Part shown: positions 10,808 through 21,669 of the stretch, one piece after another
How the letters are laid out: every line of letters begins with the position of its first letter
How positions within the stretch are numbered: position 1 is the first letter of the stretch
From: Aphrocallistes beatrix
Lineage: Eukaryota; Porifera; Hexactinellida; Sceptrulophora; Aphrocallistidae
DNA length: 64,000 bases
Reading direction: 5' to 3'
Assembly (NCBI GenBank): GCA_963281255.1
Contig: OY725504.1
Location: 1,550,001-1,614,000 of the forward strand
Made by a program: the position numbers and the translations under genes
The notes under the pieces: generated by a model
The model's database searches: none
The model's input: the letters and a program-made list of their open reading frames with translations, nothing else
Told to the model about the DNA's origin: nothing

Positions 10808-11547
10808 TTGCTTCCTCACATCCATATTAGTGCCAACATTATAGCTTCTATAAAACGTCTGTTGACGCGTTTTGTTCTTATTTACGCATTTGTATTGATA
10901 TTTTCGTTTTTCTCGATTTCTTTCCTTGGATTTTCCTTTTCTCAACTTGCATCTCTCGTTGGTAAGTTAATTATTTACATTCATTACTAATTTTAATCGG
11001 TTATACAATTTATAGCTTTTCAATTGTTCATATAGATTTGACATAGATAGCTAAAATTGACCAATTCAATGAAGCAATTCTGGGCCTAGACACTTTGAGC
11101 CAATTTAATACCCTAGAAAAAAAATCGGAAAAGGAGGCTAAAAGTAATCCCAGGTCAATATGGGGTACTTTGATAAACCGTAACAATAAACGGTCTTTCC
11201 TCTATTCCACATTGAAACTTAACCGCGGGAAGGTGCAGGATAGAGTAAAGGAGCGTCTGTCATGTGAGTTACCTGTTATGTTGCCCGTACTCTCTTCGTA
11301 TCATGACATCTTCACGCAAGCGATATATCAATTGAAATTTAAAAAAGATAGTTTAGGTTTAGTTAAGTATTTAGATAGCATAGATTTTCGTAGTAATATT
11401 AGTGGTTTAGTTGATATTAGTTTAGATCGGTTAGAGTTAGAATTGTTCAATGACCCTTTATTCCATATTATTGCTTCCGGGTGTTATGATCCTTCTCTTT
11501 TTTCACACGTATGTAAAGTTACTTCCCTACCCCATTTAGGGGCATAA
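10808..11547 (+). CDS. Hypothetical two-exon reading frame
   Basis: An open frame at about 10808-10961 encodes a hydrophobic segment (FVLIYAFVLIFSFFSISFLG). It ends at a good donor, TTG|GTAAGT. An acceptor at GACATAGATAG|CTAAA (11051) restores frame into a second open stretch to 11547. That stretch begins KIDQFNEAILGLDTLSQFN and contains a charged KKSEKEAK segment. The splice join keeps phase, which is the main support. No ATG was seen in exon 1 and no domain was recognised. The 3' side abuts a family B fragment at 11566, so it may be truncated. It could be a retroelement remnant rather than a host gene. Confidence 0.3.
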
Positions 11548-11744
11548 CATTCTGCATAAAATTCAAAAAAATTCTGATCGTTTCAAAAATAAATTTGTTC
11601 GGATCCGACCATTTGTTCGTGATATATCGCTTACTATAGGTAAACTTCGGGCATATTATCTCTCTATGGTCCCGAAAGTAACCGATGTCATATCTTAAAT
11701 ACTATTGAAGATATATCTTATATATTAAAATGCTAGGATTTTTT

Positions 11745-11880
11745 TGTTTGTTCGTTTGTTTGTTTGTTTGTTTGTTTGTTTGTTTGTTTGTTTGTTTGTT
11801 TGTTTGTTTGTTTGTTTGTTTGTTTGTTTGTTTGTTTGTTTGTTTGTTTGTTTGTTTGTTTGTTTGTTTGTTTGTTTGTT
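11745..11880 (+). repeat. (TTTG)n microsatellite
   Basis: About 34 near-perfect GTTT units lie near the 5' end of element G1. The equivalent position in G3 (51285-51310) has only two or three units, so the array expanded in this copy. Open frames through it (poly-VCLF, TNKQ) are artefacts of the repeat. Confidence 0.95.
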
Positions 11881-12031
11881 GAAGAATTGGCAAGTCGTAG
11901 AAATACGAAAATTGGCATGTAGGTGTCAAATGATGAATCTAGGATTAAGTTCTAAGATATAAGCGAAATTTCCACACCTCTGCAAAAAAAATGGAAAACA
12001 ATTTTTCACACCTTTTCTATACAAAATACTA

Positions 12032-12789
12032 AGGGCGTTCAAAAAGTTTACATCATTTGTAAATATTAACTAAACCAACATATCTACTATCAATGTAATT
12101 ACATAATGTGTTCAAAGTACTCTCCTTGATTATCGATGCAAAGTTTCAGACGTTCAATCCACTTCGAAAAAGTTTTTGCACACGACACTCTTTGTTTTTT
12201 TGGTCTTTTGTCAGCAATTTTGGTATCCACCTGGCTGAAACCTTCCGCAAATTCAGAACGTCATGCAGAATGTGATGAACTGCTCCCGTTGAGATGTCTA
12301 CCGTCTCAGCAATCTCTATCACGCTTAAATGGGGATCATCATTTATCAATTCCTCTACAATAGCAATTGTTCCGCTGGTAGACGCTGATTTTGGCCTACC
12401 TGACCGAGCCTCATCTTCAATGTCCTCCCTTCCTTCTTTCACTTGACGAACCCATTGTCTAACGGTTGAATATGCAAGAGCATCATATGAATATACTTTG
12501 ACGAGCTTTTCATAAATATCGACTGGTTTTTCACCCAACAGCGTACACGCTTTGATGAATGCTCTTTGTTCATATTTGCTTGTGAATATTTTGAAGCCAT
12601 TAAAAATAGACTATCAGAAAGTTGACTAAGTTCAAGAAGTTCAAATTTCAAAAGTATAATAGCTAGATTCGATTACTTTACAGCAATTTAAAGAGCATCG
12701 ATAGCCCTATTTTCAGCTATCAATGGTTTCACATTACATGCATTACTTTTCTAGCAAGAAGCAAATGATGTAAACTTTTTGAACGCCCT
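12032..12789 (-). mobile_element. Internally deleted mariner-like transposon
   Basis: The 28-bp terminal inverted repeats (12032-12059, 12762-12789) are perfect. They begin AGGGCGTTCAAAAAGTTTAC and are flanked by TA duplications (12030-12031, 12790-12791). The element is 758 bp, roughly half an autonomous mariner. The surrounding G sequence is found without the insertion near 45955-45975 (inverse). Perfect ends suggest a fairly recent insertion by a transposase acting in trans. Confidence 0.92.
12146..12538 (-). pseudogene. Mariner transposase, N-terminal DNA-binding half
   Basis: The frame (about 130 residues) carries the two helix-turn-helix regions of mariner transposases: VRQWVRQVKEGREDIEDEAR, SGRPKSAST, a second helix block SVIEIAETVDISTGAVHHIL, and the linker VSARWIPKLLTKDQK. 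It ends shortly after that linker, so all three catalytic Asp residues of the DD34D domain are deleted. It could bind the element's TIRs but not catalyse transposition. The deletion, rather than frameshift decay, explains the loss. A short overlapping frame (12439-12651) contains the likely N-terminus in another phase. Confidence 0.9.
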
Positions 12790-12999
12790 TAGTATATGAC
12801 TACACTATCACAATATAAATCATTGTACAAATACGACACTACAATAAATAGATCGTCATTGTTATTAATACTTCAAAGCTACAACTTATGTTTGATATCT
12901 TAAATGTATTATAGTGTATGGCAATAAAAAAGATTATGTGCACATTTTCACACCTTTATATACATATTATAACACCATTTGATGAATTTTGAAAATAAT

Positions 13000-13423
13000 G
13001 CTAGAGACTAGCTTCCAACGGGTGACACATGGGGTTTTCAGGGGCGTAGATTTCGAATATCATATTTTCAGATCTATATGATAAATTATTTGTTTACTTT
13101 TGTTTGCAATAGATACATAAAGTAAACAAATTACAAAATAGGCTAGAGACTAGCTTTCAACGGTTGACATGGGGTTTTCAGGGGTGTTGATTTCGAATAT
13201 CACATTTTCGAGTAAAATTGATGATCAATTTGTTTACCTTTGTTTACAATAGATACATAAAGTAAACAAATTCCAAAAATGGGTTAGAGACTAGCTTCCA
13301 ACGGTTGACATGGGATTTTTAGTGCTCTAGATTTCGAATATTATATTTTCGGATTCATATGAGAAATTATTCGTTGACCTTTGTTTACGATATTTATATA
13401 AAGGAAAAATTCCCAAAATATTT
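13000..13423 (+). repeat. 140-bp minisatellite, three units (G1)
   Basis: Units start CTAGAGACTAGCTTCCAACG at about 13000, 13142 and 13283. Each has GTTGACATGGGGTTTT, ATTTCGAATATCATATTTTC and an inverted pair TTGTTTACTTT ... AAAGTAAACAA. The last unit runs into the GC-rich 3' module. Confidence 0.9.
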
Positions 13424-15127
13424 TAGATTGAGTAACTCCAGGCGCCCGTAGGGCGACTCTGCGGACACCCAGTGTCCGCAAGCGCAAGCAAGCGAAGCGT
13501 GCTTGTAATCTATTAAATTCTTAAATAAAAGGATATATGCGAAAATATATAGGTTCCTCAAACATTCCTTTGTCAAAAAATAAATATTTCTCGACGTATC
13601 ATTGATTTAATTGTAATACAAATTCTGTGGAGAACTTTGAATATATTAGAAAATGCTGAATCTAATCATTAAATATGTATCCAAATGTGTCTATAATGAA
13701 AAATTGTCGTTAATAATGTGTACTGAAAAATTGGAGAACTTTTGATAATTATTTTAAAAGTTATGGCCTTGGACCTCCCAGATTCGGTCAAAAAACCCCC
13801 TTTAAGGTCCAAAAAGAGATATCTCTATCTCTGTAAATATAAGCCCAAATTCTTAGTTCTCACTTCCTAATGTACTTTTTATGAGGGTACATATATGATT
13901 CATTGATAAAAATTGCACTACATCCTATGGAATCTAAGTTTAGATTTTTGTCATATGATGACGTAGCATTTTCCGAAAATCCTAACTTGGAAACTAAAAG
14001 TCGTAGACTTTCGCTCTAAATTCCTAATGTACTTTCTGGAAGCTCTTTATTCATTCTAAACTGATAGATTATACTTCGTAGTGCTAGGAATATGAATTTT
14101 TATTCACAATTATCTCAAATTATTCGGGGTTAGGGGCCTCAAGGAAATTTGTGGATTTTCAGGGTACTCTTGCTATTCTATGTGAACATTTTGTTCGAAA
14201 ATACCTAAATCAGTAGTATAAATGCGAATAAATGTCTGTGAATGCTTTTATTCATTTTTAATAACTCATTTTACATTCGTCTTAACATCTAAACTTAAAA
14301 TCTCTATATCTCGGGACTTTTATATTCCAAAATTGTCCGTCTTTACAGAATTTTAACTCAAAATTGGTTTAATATAGAGGTTTGAAAATTTTAAGCATTG
14401 TTCCATGTCATTAAGCGATGAACGTAGGACCACTTTATTTTCGATATCTTATAACTTGGTGATTTTACTCCTGATTTCTCCAAAAAATTGACATTTTTCG
14501 CCGTTTTGGCCCTTTTTTATGGAAATGGTAAAATTTACAATTTCTGTCATTTTAACTTTCTTTTGGTCCTATGAAGTGGCAAATATGATAGACTATCTAT
14601 GATTCGATTTTGAAAGCGTTTGTTTCCTTGGTATGTTCTAAACAATTCGTTGAGGTCGAATTTCTACCATTAAGATGTGCTAGCGATAAACGAAAAAAAA
14701 CAGACTTTGAGACACTGTATCTCAAAAACTAGAAATGACAATCAAAAACGGTTTGGAATGTGCAAGTATTTCTTGACGGAGATACCTGCCCACGCCTAAC
14801 ATCTCTTGTAGCTCTACTTTCATCGTATACTGTAAGCCAAATCATATGGTTTTTCGAGGGCGGTATCCTTAATGATATAGTAGATATAACCAAACCTGAA
14901 GTTTCCTTATTTCAGTTAAATATCAAAGTCACTTCAATAAGTTGACCTATCTATACTATTACTTGTATAATTAAGTCGTTTGTTAATCAATATCAGAAAA
15001 TTCTTCATCTGTGTCCCAATTATGAAGTTTCTACTCGTTCTATATCACTTTCCTCATCATGACCAGTCGCTGCAAGTATCAGTGAATATATTCCCCTGTT
15101 ATTTAGAAAGCGTTTCTGCATTATCCC

Positions 15128-15742
15128 CAGGGTTGCCGTGGGAATGGGAATCCCCATACCCATGGGATGGGAATGGGAATGACTTTTTGCCCCGTGGGGA
15201 TTCCCATAGGGTTCCTATGGCATACTTACCAACCCTCCAGGGATCCCTGGATTATCCAGGGAAATGACTTATGATCCAGGGATCCAGGGATTTGTGCTTT
15301 CAACTAACCTAGAATAATTAATGGGATATAGTTTATGGAATTTATTGTAATTTTATGCTACTCATTATTTAGCAAATCTTCAAGGATCCTGGAAAATTTC
15401 CTGGACTCACGAATTTTGAACGCGTAAGATAGCATTATATACGATGTACCTTTCTTTAAATAGTTTACTTCCCCTTTTCGAAATCTTTAATTACATATAT
15501 TCGGCCTTTATTTAAAATCCAAGAAATTTGAAATTTAACCTGTCTATTGATTCATGCTAATTTAGTCATTAAAATTAAAAATATGATAACATCCAGGGAT
15601 TTACCATTGAAATCCAGGGATTTAAGTCCCAAATCCAGGGATATTTTCAAGAGGGGTTGATAGGTATGCTATGGGGATTCCCACAGGAATTCCATGGGAA
15701 TGGGATGGGAATTGAAATTTCATTCCCACGACAACCATGATT
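15128..15742. mobile_element. Foldback element rich in CCAGGGAT repeats
   Basis: The outer arms are GGGTTGCCGTGGGAATGGGA and the inverse of TCATTCCCACGACAACC. The inner arms include CATACTTACCAACCCTCCAG against GAGGGGTTGATAGGTATGC. The interior holds many ATCCAGGGAT repeats. It is non-coding, and no clear target duplication was resolved. Confidence 0.65.
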
Positions 15743-15764
15743 ATCCCATCGTAAATTATAATTA

Positions 15765-16795
15765 CAAGCGCGCTTCGCTTGCTTGCGCTGCGCGGCTGGC
15801 GGACACTTTGTGTCCGCCGGAGGCTCCCTTCGGTCGCCTGGGGTCACATTGATTAACTATATGGGAGATAACATCTCTAAATACGTCTGTCCTACTGTTA
15901 TAATCTATATCGCAAGAAAAATCACCAAATTTGTCAATTTTTAAAAATTTGATGCATAATGATGACGTCATAGCAAAGTGATGAGTCATCATTTTTTGAT
16001 GATAGTTGCAATATGTGAGTTATAATAATATACACGTTCTATTAAAATTTCAGCCTTCTATAACCTAAAATGACTGAGTTATGGTCGAAAAACTGAAACT
16101 TCTAATAATAAAAAAGGTGACAATGACGTCATAATTCTATGATGACATTTTCATCTGAGCTCAGAACTTACGGGAGCCATAGCCAAACGACTCCCATATG
16201 CCAAAAATCAGCTTCTTCTACCTGGTAGTTTCTTCAATCAATTCGTTACATATATATATACAGGTAACCCTCGCCGTTCGCAGGTTTGCCATTCGCGGTT
16301 TCGACTATTCGCGGAAGAATTTTTGAGTCTTGTTTTGCTATTCGCGACTCGTTCCCTCGACTATTCGCGGTTTTCGTTACTCTCTTCAGTAGTTTATGGG
16401 CTAGCATAAGCCCATAACCTTATACGTATCTACAATTTAGGTTTAGTACTAAAGGCTAGACTTTACTATTTACTAGGTATGGTACTTAGGTTTGCTACTA
16501 GGGGATCTATATCTTTTATTTATCACTTCATTTATTACTACCATTTTACTTGTGCCAGTGTTTGTATGAGTATTACAGATCAACTATTGAATCAATAACG
16601 TATTTAGCAAACAGTATCTAGCGTAGTTTTTATATTCTAGGAACGTAACCCCACATTCTCATTGAACTAACGTCTTACCGTTCGCGATTTTGCCATTCGC
16701 GACAATTCTCAGGAACGTAACCCCCACGAACGGCGAGGGATACCTGTATATACACACATACACAAACATTAATCGAGTTTTAATAGTAAGGATAG
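15765..16795 (-). mobile_element. Family A Helentron-like element, antisense, split by a MITE
   Basis: It starts with CAAGCGCGCTTCGCTTGCTT and the hairpin GGCGGACACTTTGTGTCCGC. The body has ATGATGACGTCATAGC, GATGAGTCATCAT and TGACGTCATAATTC, then a TA microsatellite, and ends at CGAGTTTTAATAGTAAGGAT (about 16770-16790). A 486-bp MITE interrupts the TA tract. The best-preserved A copy lies here together with the one at 9885. Confidence 0.7.
16261..16746. mobile_element. Pogo-like MITE, 486 bp, in a TA microsatellite
   Basis: The termini are CAGGTAACCCTCGCCGTTCG and the inverse of CGAACGGCGAGGGATACCTG, flanked by TA. Subterminal repeats of ATTCGCG and GTTCGCG occur at both ends. No coding frame is present. 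Confidence 0.88.
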
Positions 16796-17230
16796 GTCAC
16801 CATACAATCAACCAATCTCTGTGGGTATAGCTCGTGCTCTACCTTGGTCTTAAATCTAAGGTCCCAAAGATTTTGTATTCTGGAATGTAGCATCTCTCCG
16901 CTCTGATCTGAACTTATTGCTGCCCCTGCTGTTAATTGAGGCTCATAATGGAGGAATATTCCACATAATGGTCGGAAAGTATATGCGATTTTAATGACCA
17001 AGGTAAACCGGTTGCATCCCATGATTCTCTGAATAGATAAATACTCTCTTCCCACCTCCAAACATGTCTTTTACCATCTTTAATGATTTTAGGGCGTTTA
17101 ACACGGCGGTGTGATTGACTAGGGAATGGTATAATATCTAAATTATCCAAAAGTCGAGAGCAAGAGTTACCTTCTAGAGCGCCATCCCAGTACTCAGATC
17201 GATATACTTTGCATCTTTGCAAAGCTTGTT
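16796..17230 (-). pseudogene. Unrecognised overlapping frames, possibly decayed
   Basis: Two minus-strand frames overlap (16780-17061 and 16932-17222). One contains KRPKIIKDGKRHVWRWEES and SWDATGLPWSLKSHI, which look protein-like. No domain was recognised. A frameshift between the two would join them, so a decayed coding remnant is possible. It starts exactly where the A element ends. Confidence 0.25.
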
Positions 17231-17299
17231 TTCGGTTAGTCGCATTCTGAGATGGTCTAGCTTCATCTGAGATGGTCCAGCCAATCGTTGGCTAACACT

Positions 17300-18100
17300 A
17301 GTATACTATAACATAGCGTTACCCAACGGTTAATTACTTAAACTCATTATTTCAATAAAATCAAGAGTTTTAGAACATAGATATAGATAATTGTCAAAGT
17401 GAATACAATTGCAATGACAAGCAGAAATTATACTCTGACTGACAGAGAATAAATTTGGCATTATCCAATAAATATGTATTTTAGTTTAAATTAATGCAAA
17501 ATATAAGTAAACAAAGAAGATATTTGCTCCAAAAATAGTGTATTTCAAATCTGTGAATGGTAATATTTGACAAGTACAACGAAAATATTTTTTATGAAAA
17601 TATTTTTTTCCGGACAGGCAGACTTTTTTTTGACGTCACAAAGGTTAAAGAACTGCAAATTCCTATTCCATATTGTCCAAATAGCGAGTATAAATGCTCA
17701 TTAACGTTGGGAATTTTTCCCATTTTATCTTCCAAATATTACACCTGTGGAAGGACATCATATCAATAGAAAGTTTAAATTAAATAAAAATTCTAGAAAA
17801 CTTTTATTACACGCCATAGGATTTATGGTTAAATGTGCTGATATTTCTAAAATAAATAATGTTTTCATTATTTGTGTTTAATATTTTTATCTAAAAACTT
17901 AGATCAAAATGTGAAGGATAGTATTTGCAATTTAGAGTCATATTTTACTTGTAGTTCATCTTCTTAGATGATATAATAATTGATAGCGACACTGATAGTG
18001 ATTGTAATGTCTTTGAGAATAATGAAAATAAAACCTATAGGGAAAAATCGCCATTTGGAAGACATTATTTAAAAATTTTTGAATTTGCTCGGTGTGGTTA
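17300..18100. other. Unassigned AT-rich stretch
   Basis: No gene was supported. Short acidic-looking codons around 17985-18050 (DSDTDSDC) precede the Tc1 remnant but have no clear continuation. Confidence 0.3.
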
Positions 18101-18104
18101 AATA

Positions 18105-18450
18105 GAAATTGTCCCCGCTTCTGGACCAAAGAACAAACAATTTATCGAAAGATTCCTCAGCACACGCCGAAAATTCATATCTGCGGTGGGATTTCAGCCC
18201 GTACTGAAGGTTTTTAGGAAATTTTAACTCAACTCGCTACACTGAAACTCTCAATGAATGCCTGATAAATATTGCTGATAATTTCTACCCAGAAGGCTGG
18301 GTATTGCAAGAAGATAATTCACCAATCCATACTTCGAGCCTGATCCAAATGTAATGAATGGCCAAGCATTATCCAAATGCAATGAATGGCCAAGCAATAA
18401 ACCCAATTGAAAATATAACGCGGTAATTTCAAGTAAAATCTTGAAAATAA
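18105..18450 (+). pseudogene. Tc1-like transposase remnant
   Basis: Fragments of the Tc1 DDE domain occur in order but in different frames: HTPKIHICGGISART (first catalytic region), then LQEDNSPIHTSSL (second-Asp region), then INPIENI (third catalytic region). The spacing is shorter than in an intact Tc1 protein, and stops separate the blocks. No terminal repeats were identified. It is an old inactive copy. Confidence 0.6.
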
Positions 18451-18489
18451 TAAACAGTCTGTTCAAGATGGAAACTATCTAATATACCG

Positions 18490-18556
18490 TATTTACTCGA
18501 ATGATATCCGAGGCGATTATTCGAGGGGGGCTACTGTTCGAGTAAATACAGTACTT
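18490..18556. repeat. Short foldback GTATTTACTCGAAT
   Basis: GTATTTACTCGAAT and TTCGAGTAAATAC lie about 35 bases apart as an inverted pair, with a second internal ATTCGAG. It resembles a minimal MITE or foldback unit. Confidence 0.5.
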
Positions 18557-19222
18557 ACATATGCATTCCATTTAAAATACAAAAACTTTAAAATTATTTA
18601 ATGTAGTTGCTATATATGTATGATTTTTAATATTAAAATTTATTTAATTCATGATGTTAAATTGATGTATTTCTTGCCACTTTTCAATGAATTGATCAAC
18701 ACAAGCCATGTTCCATTCTACGGTTTACATTGAATCCAAGAGAGTGTATATAACATAGATTTAATTCGTAATTGAAAAAAGGAGTTTATCCAGCTTCTAC
18801 TTCGACTACAACCGAGAAGCTGACCATAAGTATATAGATATCTTCATTCAATTAGGCAATAATTAACCACGATACATAGTATAGTCAGAAAACTAAGTTA
18901 AACTTGCCCAAGAAGTAAGAGAAAATTTTTTTTTCCCCAAATGACCTAATTTATAGAGGACATTCAAGGAAACTTCAATGCCTTATGCCTCTTTTACTCA
19001 ATTATTCTTGCACAAAATGGTTGAATAAAGAAAATAATAGGAATAGAATTTTCAATTTTAACCCAAATAATTTTTTCTTTAAAATTTCGTTTATACAAAA
19101 TTTAGAGGCAGATTTTCGTAAGGAAAAATATTTTAACTTTTTTATAAAGTAGAATATCAAAAATATGTCTCTATCATTTTGTTCTACGTGACGAGATCTT
19201 TCTAAAACCGTGGAGTTTTTAA

Positions 19223-21320
19223 GGCCACTCAGGGCCTAGAATTAATTTTTGTCATATTTCAATTTCATAATTAGGTTACTTCACTGAGTAGTCTAGGATC
19301 AATATTATGCAATCAATTTGTTCCTATATCATATTTCCACCTCTCTAGGGCTATGGTTCCAAATTACGTAATACAAAATTCCTATACCATCGATTTCGTA
19401 GTTATGCATGATCCACCAACTCATGTGTTAGTCAATTCATTGTTCTCAGGTGTTTATTATGCAATATATAGGCTAAGGAAACTTGACTACTAGAATGGAC
19501 TTTCATGCTCTAATATCTAAAAATATATTGACCTCATAATCTGATATCGAGGGCAAAATATCCTAAAATAGCAGAAATTTAATGGTTTCAATATGTATTG
19601 TGTTCAATAATAGAACTTTCACTATACTTCTAGTAGTCAAGGTTGCTTATTATATGAATAGTTTAATTGTTTAAATGCTAAGATATATCTCACTTACTTT
19701 TTCTGAAAAAAGCTACACAATGTAACAAACTGCATTATTTTTGAATATATTTTATCATTGTTTTTATCATGCTCTCTATTATTATTATTATTATTGAGTT
19801 TTTCAACTTAATTCAATTCACGATTATCAAAAGAATGAATTTGTTCATGATAAATGCAGAAACAATACGGAAAGACTACGTACAGTCTAAACAATTCCAT
19901 TCAGGGAGATCTTGAACATCTTCAATATTTAGGCCGAGACATTTGACATGATACCAAAGATCGCAAATGTTACACAGGATCCAATCGATTACTTCATCAC
20001 AAAAGCCGATACCAAAACCAACGATGCAATCGTCCTGAGTACCACCGCAAATAGCGCAAGAGTCCGAGTAAATACGGGTGACCCTGATGACTAGGAGGTT
20101 GTTGAATAGGAAGAGGTGTTCGATTTCAAGTTGAACTGAATAGAGATGAGAATAGTTTGATTGAAAGGTTTTTTGATGTTTTTCAATGAAAGTATCGTAA
20201 TCTGCGGCTGAGGTCGAATTTGATTTCAGTTTATTCTCGTATAAAGTGCAAATGTGGCATGAATTGCATCCAATTCCATACGAAATAACCTGAGCATTGT
20301 CGACAGCTATTGCAGGGCAAAACAATAACGGCTAAGACCCCCGCCTGCCTTACCACTACGCATCTGGTAACACCCGTCGTAGGAGGCAACAATGCGAACA
20401 TGAGAAGCCGATGGGTCAACTGATTGTAATATGTGTAAACGATCTCTTGCACTATCCATGGAAATATTCGCCACGTATTCTGCAGCCAAAACAAAGACTT
20501 CTGTGCTAAATTGAATGTTTTAGTGTCACAGGGAGGAGGAAAATTGAGGGAAGCATGATAAATACTGAGTCCTTGGTATGCTGGGAGGACCACTCATCGA
20601 TAATATTTTGAGAACTATCAGGTTGAGAACTGATAGGAACGTTTAAAATATCGCAAATAGATTCTTCATCACTTGATGATACAAAATCTGGATCTAGAAC
20701 GTTCTTCGATGCCATTGGTTCAGTGAAAGAGCAAATTCAGGATTACAAATTATGATATATGAATTGTTGTAACTGAAATATATTTCAAAATATTTATGAA
20801 ATCTACGGATATTTTAACATCGTTGGAATAACTTGAACATTCATTTATGTAGTAAATTAATATTATTCAAATAAAAGGATGCTATTACAGTCATATTTTG
20901 AAATGGATATCATGTATTTCATACAAGTATTTGAATATTTTTGTATTAGTCAGTAATAATGTAAAGTCAAATTGTGAAAGTGACGGAAGCATTCTATTAG
21001 AGTCTCTAACTGAAAGTAAACAGTAACTACTGAGCAATTTAGAGCATTCAGTATAGAACAATCAACCAATACATCTTTACTATACTGAATCTAAAAATCA
21101 CTGTGAGTAACCTTGTAAATATACAAATATACAAATTTGGATAAATTCAGAAAAAAAATGAATTCGGCTGGTTATTAAAAATCGTCACATTGGAATAAAT
21201 ACGGAATATTTTGAAAAGATAATCAAGAGTTAGATTATACAAAGATAAAGGAATACAAATTAGGCATCAGAATGAATTTTTAAATTTTTGATTTTTTTCG
21301 AATCTTAGCCCAGGATGGCC
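19223..21320 (-). mobile_element. Element K: TTAA-flanked transposon with Mutator-like/PHD transposase
   Basis: The ends are GGCCACTCAGGGCCTAGAAT on the left and the inverse GGCCATCCTGGGCTAAGATT on the right, bounded by TTAA on both sides (19219-19222, 21321-21324). The uninterrupted C sequence GAGTTTTTTACTCTACGAC at about 42590-42610 serves as the empty site. Inside lies the transposase remnant at 19876-20715. The TTAA target with a Mutator-like DDE protein points to the Kolobok superfamily, as an inference. Length is 2098 bp. Confidence 0.75.
19876..20715 (-). pseudogene. Mutator-like transposase N-terminal half fused to a PHD finger
   Basis: Starting at 20715 (MASKNVLDPDFV, acidic SSSDEES), the coding sequence passes through three frames before 20325. 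The middle piece has HVRIVASYDGCYQMRSGKAG, the first-Asp block (SYDGxWQxRG) of Mutator-like transposases. The last frame (19876-20325, 149 codons) has GCNSCHIC and FIEKHQKTFQSNYSH, matching the Cx2C and H...C...N region. It then has a PHD-type zinc finger: C90-x2-C93, C118-x2-C121-x4-H126-x2-C129 and C145-x2-C148, with the aromatic WYH core. The usual GDGDS region and later catalytic part are absent; PHD replaces them. Three frameshifts mark it as inactive. Confidence 0.65.
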
Positions 21321-21669
21321 TTAACTCTACGACCTTTGTAACTAGAGATTCTTCTTTTGTAAACTAGATTTTCGATTGATTTTTAAGTGCTAAAAACAGG
21401 CTACAAAGCAATTTTCTTCGGAAAGGCTTGATTTCCATTTGTTTTACTGTATTCTGATAATAAATAACATCAAAACATCCTAAATCAACAACTTATAGTA
21501 GTACTTAACTTCAAAATATGACATATCAAATATTATCACATCATGACACCTTCAAAAGTGTGAAAAAGTTGACAGTTATCACTTGAGGCCCAAAAATGAC
21601 CATGTCCAATAGTTTCCGCCGAAATCCCATACCTATTACTTTATTTGGCTATGCCAGGTCGTTATTTTA

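Larger units (their letters stand above)
11720..13512 (+). mobile_element. Family G Helentron-like element (G1)
   Basis: Order: ATTAAAATGCTAGGATTTTT, a long TTTG microsatellite, GAAGAATTGGCAAGTCGTAG, a body block with CACACCTTTTCTATAC, and three 140-bp tandem units. It ends in the same 3' module as family A: CTGCGGACACCCAGTGTCCG followed by CAAGCAAGCGAAGCGTGCTT. A mariner-like insertion sits at 12032-12789. Copies at 43173 and 51279 show the same order. Confidence 0.7.
11566..14868 (+). mobile_element. Family B element (B2), 5'-truncated, split by a G element
   Basis: B sequence runs 11566-11719 and 13513-14868. Its right terminus is TTTTTCGAGGGCGGTATCC followed by TTAA (14869-14872). The left part starts internally at a point equivalent to about 34806 in the complete copy. 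The gap is filled by a Helentron-like G element, itself carrying a deleted mariner. It is non-coding. Confidence 0.8.

Noticed and set aside
11702-11962. Open frames of poly-TNKQ and poly-VCLF
   Set aside because: They are translations of the (TTTG)n microsatellite in several frames and have no independent support.
13000-13423. CRISPR array in the 140-bp tandem units
   Set aside because: The units are long, directly adjacent and without unique spacers; they are a minisatellite in a eukaryotic transposon.
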